Assembly (NCBI GenBank): GCA_017434455.1
Contig: JAFRFG010000054.1
Coordinates: 1-64,000 of the forward strand
DNA from: Thermoguttaceae bacterium
Lineage (GTDB): Bacteria > Planctomycetota > Planctomycetia > Pirellulales > Thermoguttaceae
Length of the DNA: 64,000 bases
Direction: 5' to 3'
Positions within the stretch are counted from its first letter, which is position 1. Every line of letters begins with the position of its first letter. Shown piece after piece: positions 9,135 to 16,099 of this stretch. The notes under the pieces are model-generated. The model searched no databases. It saw nothing but the letters and a program-made list of their open reading frames with translations, and was not told where the DNA came from. A program made the position numbers and the translations under genes.

Positions 9135-10508
9135 ATGGTTCCTGTTTATCCTCCCCTCCCCCAGAAAAGAAGTGGCATTTCGGTGAAAAAACCTGTTGAA
9201 GTCATTGAATATCAGAAGATCTTCTGTAAGGAGGATCCGTCTGAGGTGGGCGAAGGTGATGTCGCGCTGGATAAGGCGAGTTTCGACCAACTGAGTGACT
9301 TCATAGCGTCTCGAAATCAAGAGCTAGAGGAGAAAAAAGGGGAAGAGACCCGTGAAATAATGAAGTTCACCTCCACCAAGAGGGGAAAAAAGGCCCTGCA
9401 GGCGATCAACTATGTCGGGGTCATCTCCTTAAAATCCGGATGCCAGATCGAGATCCTTCCCAAAATTAGTGAATCTGACACCAAAGAGGCCCGACCGAAG
9501 ACCCGAAAAGTCTTTATGAGGATGCTTCAGGCCACAACGGAGATCCCCCGCGCTAAGGCAGCCCGATCCAGCTTGGATACGGAAAAAATGCCGATGCTGG
9601 AAATCTTCTTTCGGGTTTTTATCGACGAATTGCTCCTGCTGATCAAACGCGGGTTAAAATCGGATTATTTGCTCCACCGCGATAACGAGCGTATTTTCAA
9701 GGGGAAACTGATTTTCCCGGAGCATATCAAGCGAAACGCGGTGCATAAAGAACGCTTTTTTGTCGAGTACGATGAATTCAGCATCAACCGGCCTGAAAAC
9801 CGGTTGATTAAATCCACCGTGATGTTATTGCTCCGGTTATCTCATAATTCCGCTAATCTGAAGGATCTCAATATCATCCGAGCGATGCTCGCCGATATTG
9901 AGGAGTCGGCCAATTACGATTCCGACCTAGCGAAGGTATCTTGTCAGCGAACTGCCGTCGAATATAAGAATGTGATGGACTGGTGCCGGCTGTTTTTAAA
10001 GAAATTAACCTATACGACCTTTTCCGGGAAGAACATCAACTTCGCCTTCCTTTTCCCTATGGAGAGGGTTTTTGAGTCGTACGTGGCAAAGAAGGTCCGA
10101 ACGCTGCTGCCGAGCGAGTATACTGTCTCAGTACAGGATAAATCACGTTGGCTGTTTGATTATCCCAGGAGGATGTTTCAGCTTCGGCCGGATATCGTGA
10201 TAAAAAAGAACGGTAAGCCGAAGCTCATTCTGGACACGAAATGGAAACTGCTCTCGGATCCGCCTTCGCCCGATCAGGCCGATATGTATCAGATGTACGC
10301 CTATCTGAATCGGTTTAAGGTCGACCAGGTCCATTTGCTTTACCCAAAGACGAGAAATACAGAGGGTGGTACGAAAATAGATTATTCGTGGAGCGACGGA
10401 CCGGACAAGGGTAAAAAAATCGGCTTTCGCTTCTTTGATCTCGAAAATATCGAGAATAACAAAACCATGCTGAATGAATTATTGGGGTTTCAAGCCGGGG
10501 ATTCGTGA
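9135..10508 (+). CDS. mcrC: McrC-type endonuclease subunit
   Basis: This 457-residue protein has the McrC signatures: VEYDEFSINRPENRLIK near residue 213, NFAFLFPMERVFESYVAKKV near 297-316, and a PD-(D/E)xK nuclease core RPDIVIKKNG..LILDTKWKLL near 350-372, in which D of RPD and D and K of LDTKW are the expected catalytic residues. In the family McrC binds the McrB ring and cuts DNA. It follows mcrB after 49 bases. The ATG at 9135 sits against a strong hairpin; GTG 9183 (441 residues, VKKPVEVIEYQK) is a credible alternative start. Family assignment is secure from the motifs. Confidence 0.88.
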   Translation: MVPVYPPLPQKRSGISVKKPVEVIEYQKIFCKEDPSEVGEGDVALDKASFDQLSDFIASRNQELEEKKGEETREIMKFTSTKRGKKALQAINYVGVISLKSGCQIEILPKISESDTKEARPKTRKVFMRMLQATTEIPRAKAARSSLDTEKMPMLEIFFRVFIDELLLLIKRGLKSDYLLHRDNERIFKGKLIFPEHIKRNAVHKERFFVEYDEFSINRPENRLIKSTVMLLLRLSHNSANLKDLNIIRAMLADIEESANYDSDLAKVSCQRTAVEYKNVMDWCRLFLKKLTYTTFSGKNINFAFLFPMERVFESYVAKKVRTLLPSEYTVSVQDKSRWLFDYPRRMFQLRPDIVIKKNGKPKLILDTKWKLLSDPPSPDQADMYQMYAYLNRFKVDQVHLLYPKTRNTEGGTKIDYSWSDGPDKGKKIGFRFFDLENIENNKTMLNELLGFQAGDS

Positions 10509-10527
10509 AGTTTCCCGAGAAAACCGT

Positions 10528-10724
10528 TCGAGACCGAGATATTCCCGATCCGGAAGCCGCGGCCGCCGGAGGTGGCGAAAGAGAACCGACATTGACGAGG
10601 AGAGAAGAACTTCTCTCCCGTGTCTTAGGTCCGGGGCTGCGGGTCGGATCGATGGTATCAGCCGTCTTCCGAAACGCAGCACCAGAGCGATAACTGGAAA
10701 TCACGCATTTTGGCCCCCTCCCCT
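10528..10724 (-). pseudogene. Decayed fragment of a BNR sialidase gene
   Basis: About 197 bases align to 12220-12418, the C-terminal part of the intact sialidase gene nearby, on the same (-) strand. Shared landmarks are ATATTCCCGATCC, AGAACCGACAT, GGGCTGCGGGTCGGA and CCCCTCCCC. One frame still reads S-S-S-M-S-V-L-F-R-H, against S-P-S-S-M-S-V-L-F-R-H in the intact protein, but indels break it elsewhere. The 3' side is replaced by mcrC, whose stop is only 20 bases away, and the 5' side by the McrB-like gene. It is therefore a leftover of a third sialidase copy. Confidence 0.75.
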
Positions 10725-10794
10725 TTGCAAGTCGGCTGAAGTAAGATAATCACTAAATATTTAGATACGGGCCTTTGCTGATTCTTGACTTTCG

Positions 10795-10823
10795 TTATAG
10801 AATGTGGTACTACAGTATAAGGG
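10795..10823 (+). promoter_or_regulatory. Possible promoter for the free-standing McrB-like gene
   Basis: TTGACT, 17 bases, TACTAC. The -10 box is poor. The site lies about 90 bases before ATG 10912, so the gene could be expressed apart from mcrBC. Confidence 0.3.
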
Positions 10824-10911
10824 CACGTTGAGAAAACATTCATCAGCCGCGCGGATACACTTTCGCGCGATTGTTCCATAACACAAAACCATTCATCAAG
10901 AGATTGCCGCA

Positions 10912-11811
10912 ATGATCCCTTATGTGAATACCATTTGCTTCGCTCAAATCAAAAACCGCCTGGAAGCCGGCAAGTATTGGGGGCTGCAGTCCCCCATCAC
11001 TCCTTTTCAGGTCGATGGGTGTCTCGACTTGATATCCGACTATATCACGGGAATAACAGACAAAGAACAGCTGGTGAACGCGCTGAGATCCATCTGCTGG
11101 CAGATCGTTATCGGGAAGAGAAACGGAACGAACGATCGGGAAAGCGGCGGGCACGTCCTTTCTAAACAGACCGTGGAAAAACTCTTCGACGCGATGAATA
11201 CCGCCATTAAATCTTCCGGGGTTTCCGTAAAACCCCGCGAGATTTTCGATTATGACGATCATAGAACCATCAAATCTTTGTTCGATGACCTGCAGGGTTT
11301 TTACTACGGTTCCCGCGCGAAAAAATTTATCATCAACCGCTCTCCGAAAATGTATTCCTATCGGGCCGATCGTTGGGAAGAAAACCTTCTTGACGGCGTC
11401 ATAGCGCTTGATGAGCCCCTGCTCGGCAACCTCGCCAAATTGTCTGACAAGACCATCGATTCAAAGCTTAGTCTTCGGCACGAGCGCCATCTGTGGGAAT
11501 TCGCCTCCCCGCTGAAAGATCTGGCTCGGAACATTCGCAAAGGCGATATCATTATCGCGCGGCAGGGGAAAACAAAGGTTTTGGGATTCGGGGTTGTTAA
11601 GAGCGACTACTATTACGACAAAGGCGCTAGTGATTTTAAGCACCGCCGTGAGGTTAAGTGGACGAAAAAAGTTATTGGCCCCATCGATGATAATTATGGC
11701 TATGTGCTGGGCAGCGGAAGCCGCAAGTTAAGACGCGTCAACCTTAAGCCCCTTTACCGGATGCTGGCCTATCGACTTAATATCGCCAGCTGCAAAAAGG
11801 CCGTTAAATAG
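10912..11811 (+). CDS. Free-standing homologue of the McrB N-terminal recognition domain
   Basis: The 299-residue protein has no AAA+ motor. It aligns along its length with the first 300 residues of the McrB two genes upstream: LINELSTEEQIVSALKSVYWQ against ITGITDKEQLVNALRSICWQ in the same position, SYRADRWEE against YYKTNDWER, KGDIIIARQGKTKVLGFGVV against KGDIIIVGRKSKNFIGYGVV, RRREVKW-type and RRRKVNW-type segments, and a matching end (IASCKKAVK against IPECKDAL). Base composition is closer to the local background than that of the mcrB N-terminus, so it is an old paralogue, not a fresh copy. It could widen or regulate target recognition, act as a decoy or modified-base reader, or be the remains of a second mcrB. 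Function not established. Confidence 0.7.
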   Translation: MIPYVNTICFAQIKNRLEAGKYWGLQSPITPFQVDGCLDLISDYITGITDKEQLVNALRSICWQIVIGKRNGTNDRESGGHVLSKQTVEKLFDAMNTAIKSSGVSVKPREIFDYDDHRTIKSLFDDLQGFYYGSRAKKFIINRSPKMYSYRADRWEENLLDGVIALDEPLLGNLAKLSDKTIDSKLSLRHERHLWEFASPLKDLARNIRKGDIIIARQGKTKVLGFGVVKSDYYYDKGASDFKHRREVKWTKKVIGPIDDNYGYVLGSGSRKLRRVNLKPLYRMLAYRLNIASCKKAVK

Positions 11812-11906
11812 ATACCCGTCTTGATGGAACACGCCTCGGGAAACGATCCCGCGCCGAGTATCGTCCCGCGCCGCCTTTGTTCCTTCAATCCGCCCTCCCC
11901 CAAAGA

Positions 11907-11940
11907 GAAAGGCACCGCTTGGGGCGGTGCCTTTCTTCGA
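11907..11940. terminator. Bidirectional terminator between the McrB-like gene and the sialidase
   Basis: GAAAGGCACCGC and GCGGTGCCTTTC form a perfect 12-base-pair stem with loop TTGGG. T-rich flanks occur on both strands, so it can end the + strand McrB-like transcript and the - strand sialidase transcript, which converge here. Confidence 0.75.
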
Positions 11941-11964
11941 TAAAGTGCGGCGTGAAACGTTCCG

Positions 11965-13242
11965 CTATTTGTTCACGTCGATCCGAACGGTGACGTACTC
12001 TTTAATTTTGTATCCGCTGTACCCTCGGATGTAGGTGATCACCAGTTCGCCGGTCTGGCGGTCCTCGTAGACGCCGCTGTGACAGCAGGCCAGGGGGAGG
12101 CGGTCTTTGTCGGCTTCCTCGATCTTGTCGATGGTGATGATCGAGTCTTTCTTGAGCTGAAGCGTCTCGGGATCGACCTCGCCGAACATCAGCGGGTGGC
12201 GGGGGTCGTTCCCCCGGCAGTTCGAGTCAGATATATTCCCGATCCAGAAACCGCGGCCGCTGGAGTGGCGGAAGAGAACCGACATCGACGACGGGGAGAA
12301 AAATTTCTCCCCCGTGTCATAGGTCCAGGGCTGCGGGTCGGACCAGTGGTATCCGCCGTCCTCAGAGATGGAATACCAGCGGTAGCTGGGGATCTCGCAG
12401 TTGGGGTCCCCTCCCCCGCCGTTGCTCCCGCGCATGACCGCCAAAAGCCGGCCGTTCGGCGCTTCGTAGAGGGTCGGCTCGATCATCCCCCGCGTGGAGC
12501 GAGCCAGGTCGATACCGATCCGCTGCGAGCGTTCCCAATCGTATTTTTCCTTTTCGGCGTTCCACGTTCCGATCAGAAAGATCGCGTCGGTCCACGAGAG
12601 GATATTGTGCGGGCGGTACCATTTTCCGTTCGGGTCGTCGGAAAGGACCGTCATCTGGGCGGGGATCAGGAGTTTCCCTCCCTTGGTGAAAAACGGAATC
12701 GACCCCTTGTCGCCGAGATAGAACGAGTTGCGCCCGATGATCATATCGTCGAACGGACGCCCCTTCGTGTACCCGTCCCCCCCGGTCATCGGCTCGTCAT
12801 AGGCCCACGTTTTGCCGCCGTCGAGCGATACCCGGAAGCGAAGGTAATAAAGCTCCTGCCCCTCCTCCGGCTCGACGATCGACGGGTCGAGCCCCTCGGT
12901 GTCGAGCGCGTTGAGCACCCCGACAAACCGGCCGCTGTCCGGGTCGCAGGCGGCCATCGGCGTCTCGCGCCGAAAGCCGTAGGGGAGCCCCTCTAAGTAA
13001 TCGGGGGTCATCGGGGAGCGCTGCCAGGTCTTGCCGTTATCGGTCGAAAGCTCCGAAAGGTGAGGTCCTCCGCGCATGACGGTTCCGGTCTTTTCGACGT
13101 AGACGGCGTTGTACCAGGGAGGCGCCTCGGACAGAGTGGTCCGCGAGACAATCTCGGCGCCGCGCAGACGCGCGCCGAAAAAGACAGTCCCGGCAAGGAG
13201 CGCCGCGGCGGCAAAAGTCATTTTTGAGGAAACAAAGGGCAT
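11965..13242 (-). CDS. Secreted BNR-repeat sialidase-like protein
   Basis: ATG 13242 is preferred over ATG 13257 because AAGGCGGA lies just before it, giving 425 residues. A signal peptide covers about the first 26 residues (hydrophobic FAAAALLAGTVFFG). At least three Asp-box repeats (STDNGKTW, SLDGGKTW, SEDGGYHW) mark a sialidase-type six-bladed propeller. I did not find a clear FRIP motif, and the catalytic Arg triad and nucleophile Tyr cannot be fixed by eye, so exo-sialidase activity is likely but unproven. A decayed copy of its C-terminal part lies at 10528-10724. It is followed leftward by a terminator. Confidence 0.72.
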   Translation of the reverse strand: MPFVSSKMTFAAAALLAGTVFFGARLRGAEIVSRTTLSEAPPWYNAVYVEKTGTVMRGGPHLSELSTDNGKTWQRSPMTPDYLEGLPYGFRRETPMAACDPDSGRFVGVLNALDTEGLDPSIVEPEEGQELYYLRFRVSLDGGKTWAYDEPMTGGDGYTKGRPFDDMIIGRNSFYLGDKGSIPFFTKGGKLLIPAQMTVLSDDPNGKWYRPHNILSWTDAIFLIGTWNAEKEKYDWERSQRIGIDLARSTRGMIEPTLYEAPNGRLLAVMRGSNGGGGDPNCEIPSYRWYSISEDGGYHWSDPQPWTYDTGEKFFSPSSMSVLFRHSSGRGFWIGNISDSNCRGNDPRHPLMFGEVDPETLQLKKDSIITIDKIEEADKDRLPLACCHSGVYEDRQTGELVITYIRGYSGYKIKEYVTVRIDVNK

Positions 13243-13315
13243 GGTTCCGCCTTTCATGCTAAAGGGCTTTCGTGTTATAGGACACCCCCATTCGAGAAAA
13301 CGATCAGACAGCCGT

Positions 13316-14443
13316 TTATTGGAAGGGAATCCACTCGATTTGGCCGTCGTCCTTCACGCGGAATTTGCGGGCGCGGATGTTCGAGCCATCCCCTTCCTCG
13401 TAGTAGACAAAGAGGGTCGAGCCGTCGCCCAGCGTGACCATCGAGGGGTAGGCGCCCAGATGGGAATCGACCGTGACGGGCGCCGACCAGGTTTCGCCGC
13501 AATCGGCACTGACGCGCAGCGTGGTCGACCACGGGATCACGCCCTCGCCGGGAATCGGATTCGGGCCGGTTCGGGTTCCCAGAACATAAAAGTGATTCGG
13601 TGTCTCGTACAGATAGGGGCAGTGGCCGGAAAAGCCGGTGCTCTCGGCCGTGCTCCAGGAATCCCCGTTATCGGTCGAGACCGAGCGCGCCATCGGGAGC
13701 TGGCCGACCCCTTCGCGGTGCCGCATCAGCGCCAAGAGCGACCCGTCCGGCCGCTGGATGACGTCGGTCTCGGCGTCGACGAGCATCTCGCCGGACGGTA
13801 TCACGACCGGACGCCAGGTCGAGCCGGCGTCGTCGGAAATCGCCACCGCCGCTTCCCAATCGGGTTCCTCGCTGTAGAGGCCGACGATCCAGCGGCCGCC
13901 GTTAAGAACCCGAATCGGCGCGGAGCACCAGAATCGGTCCGAGATCGGCGTCGGCTCCGACCAGGTCTGGCCGTTGTCATTCGAGCGGATATACCACGTG
14001 CCGAGTTTCCGATACCATTTGCTCGGATCGACCGGCTTGTCGAGCAGGAAGAAGTTGCACAGAACCGTTCCGTCGTCTAGCACCGTCACCGACGGGTCGC
14101 GGTCGTCGAAGGGGGAATCGAAAACGACAAACGGCTGCGACCAGGTTTTTCCCTCATCGCTGGAATAACAGCCGGAAACCCGGCCGCCGGTTTTGAAGAT
14201 CGCCGCGTTCGGAAAGGCCACATGGCCGTAACCGTCGTAAAATACACAGAACAGCCGCCCGTCCTTGAGCCGGACGACGTCGGGGAACGCCTCGTACGCC
14301 CCCGCGCCGCCGTCACGCGTGACGCAGACATAATCAACCCCCTCGGTCAGTTCGGGGGCGCCGGATGGCTCATCGGCCGAGGCGGCGAGAAACGACCATC
14401 CCGCCAGCACAAGCGCGGCGGCCGCTATGGGAAACATCTTCAT
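13316..14443 (-). CDS. Secreted BNR-repeat sialidase-like protein, second copy
   Basis: This 375-residue protein has a signal peptide (MKMFPIAAAALVLAGWSFLAASA) and five Asp boxes: SSDEGKTW, SNDNGQTW, SDDAGSTW, STDNGDSW and SADCGETW. That is the full set expected of a sialidase propeller. Segments VVRLKDGRLFCVFYDG and PSMVTLGDGSTLFVYYEEGD resemble those of BNR_2-type proteins. It is clearly diverged from the neighbouring sialidase 73 bases downstream and lies in the same direction, so the two may be co-transcribed. The substrate may be sialic acid or another exposed sugar. Confidence 0.72.
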   Translation of the reverse strand: MKMFPIAAAALVLAGWSFLAASADEPSGAPELTEGVDYVCVTRDGGAGAYEAFPDVVRLKDGRLFCVFYDGYGHVAFPNAAIFKTGGRVSGCYSSDEGKTWSQPFVVFDSPFDDRDPSVTVLDDGTVLCNFFLLDKPVDPSKWYRKLGTWYIRSNDNGQTWSEPTPISDRFWCSAPIRVLNGGRWIVGLYSEEPDWEAAVAISDDAGSTWRPVVIPSGEMLVDAETDVIQRPDGSLLALMRHREGVGQLPMARSVSTDNGDSWSTAESTGFSGHCPYLYETPNHFYVLGTRTGPNPIPGEGVIPWSTTLRVSADCGETWSAPVTVDSHLGAYPSMVTLGDGSTLFVYYEEGDGSNIRARKFRVKDDGQIEWIPFQ

Positions 14444-14518
14444 ATCACCTCTCCTTTATTTGTTTGTGCCAAATATTTTATATTCAATTTCTTCCCCGTT
14501 TATCGGGTTAATGGAAAA

Positions 14519-16039
14519 TCACGGGACGAACCGCAGCGAGTAAATATCCGCCTCGGACATAATGAACCGAATCCGAATCGGTTCGTCCCCGACGGCCGAC
14601 AGGTCGGCGCTGCCGCGCCACGTCGCCCGGCGGTCGAGCGAGTCGCCGTAGAGGAGGTCCGATTCTTCCGCCGAAAAGCCCGGAATCACCGTTGCGTCGG
14701 CCCGCAGAAGTTCGATGAGAATCGTCCCCGCCGCGGAGGTCGAGAAGTTGAGCGACAGTTCCTTGCCCGTAAATCGAAGCGGCTTCGTCGTCACCGTCGC
14801 GCTCTTCGATTTCGCGTGCAGCGACGAAAAACCGTCGATCCGCAGCGAGTAGCGCCGCAGCCGGGAATCACCCAGGGTCGCGTACGACTCGTTCGCGAAA
14901 AACGACAGTTCCCGTCCCGAGTCGTCTTCCAGCGAATCGGTTTCGAGCATATTCAAAGCCATGTAATTATCGCCGTAAGCCCAGTTATGGCTCGTCCGAA
15001 GTCCCGGCGGAATAAAAGCGTCGTTCCCCTGCCGGAAGTGAATCCCGTCCCGGCTGCTGATGAAGGCCGAATCGGTCACGGCCGTTCCTTCCCGCAGGTC
15101 AAACCCCATCCGCCTCTGGCGCTCTTCCCATTCCGGGAGATATTTCGTCGATTCGGTCAGCCCGTGATCGACGTACCGGGCCGGAAAACCGAGGTACAGA
15201 TGCGGGGCACGATAGTACGGCAGAATCTGATTCGTGTAGAGCTGCGCGTCTTTACGCGACCCCTCCCCTTCCGGGAACTGAATCTCGCCGCGGTTCTCCC
15301 AATGGATCAAGTCGTCGGAAACGGCCTTCATCACGATTCGCACACCGACGTTGGGGTCGAGCAGATCGTTGCGAAAATGGCGATAGAAGAGAACGTAGCA
15401 CTGTTCTTTTTCCGACCAGAACGCCACATTCTGCGTGTCGAACGGCGCGTCCTGCTTGACCGGCGTGTCTTGAATCAAGGTCCAGTGGATCGCGTCGGCG
15501 GATTTCCACGCGTACAGGCCGCTGCGCCGCGGATCATTCGGAAAGTAAGAACATCCGACCGCCTTGTATTTCGCGTCCGGCTCCACACCGGGGCGCTTGT
15601 CGATAAAGGGGTTGAAATCGTGGCACGCGCCCCCGTCGCCGACTTGGGTCATGATAATATTATTCTCGGTAGAGCCGTTAAACTCGCAGATCCCCAGATT
15701 CACCCGCTCCCAATGGATTCCGTCGGCGCTTTGGGCGTAGGCGAACACCCCCGGCGCCGGGGGAAACTGACCACCGGCGCGGTAGTACATCCGGTACAGG
15801 CCCTCGTCTTCCATCACGGTAAAGTACCCCTGACTGTCCCCCTCCCACGGCTTGTCGAAGATAAAGGTCAGCTCCTCGCGGCGCGGCTGGTGGAGCAGGA
15901 TCTCCGCGTTCTGGCTGTCGGCGATCAAGTAATCGTCGACGAACAGCTCCCGCTGGTCACCGATCACAATCGCCTGTTCCTCGGCAAAAAACCGGCCGGC
16001 GGAAAGGAGCAGCAAAACAACCAAAAGACAACGCTTCAT
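14519..16039 (-). CDS. Secreted five-bladed-propeller glycoside hydrolase-like protein
   Basis: The 506-residue protein has a signal peptide (residues 1-19, LLVVLLLLSAG core). The mature start RELFVDDYLIADS is typical of a large family in planctomycete and verrucomicrobial genomes related to GH32/GH43/GH68 propellers. Repeated blade motifs are YAQSADGIHWERV, AWKSADAIHWTLI, KAVSDDLIHWENR and FISSRDGIHFRQG. A beta-sandwich covers the last 100 or so residues. I cannot assign a catalytic set. It sits between the sialidases and the DUF4838 pair on the same strand and probably shares their role in polysaccharide breakdown. Confidence 0.6.
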   Translation of the reverse strand: MKRCLLVVLLLLSAGRFFAEEQAIVIGDQRELFVDDYLIADSQNAEILLHQPRREELTFIFDKPWEGDSQGYFTVMEDEGLYRMYYRAGGQFPPAPGVFAYAQSADGIHWERVNLGICEFNGSTENNIIMTQVGDGGACHDFNPFIDKRPGVEPDAKYKAVGCSYFPNDPRRSGLYAWKSADAIHWTLIQDTPVKQDAPFDTQNVAFWSEKEQCYVLFYRHFRNDLLDPNVGVRIVMKAVSDDLIHWENRGEIQFPEGEGSRKDAQLYTNQILPYYRAPHLYLGFPARYVDHGLTESTKYLPEWEERQRRMGFDLREGTAVTDSAFISSRDGIHFRQGNDAFIPPGLRTSHNWAYGDNYMALNMLETDSLEDDSGRELSFFANESYATLGDSRLRRYSLRIDGFSSLHAKSKSATVTTKPLRFTGKELSLNFSTSAAGTILIELLRADATVIPGFSAEESDLLYGDSLDRRATWRGSADLSAVGDEPIRIRFIMSEADIYSLRFVP

Positions 16040-16099
16040 AAAAAACTTCCTTTTCCATTCTTTGACGGTGAACGGTTCGGTTTTCGCTCGGTGTGAGAA

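Larger units (their letters stand above)
10509..10911. other. Gap between mcrC and the McrB-like gene
   Basis: The 403-base stretch holds the sialidase remnant in its first half. The second half is AT-richer and contains a possible promoter (TTGACT at 10795-10800, 17 bases, TACTAC) and a short leader with AAGAGATT before ATG 10912. I see no other gene. Confidence 0.5.
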
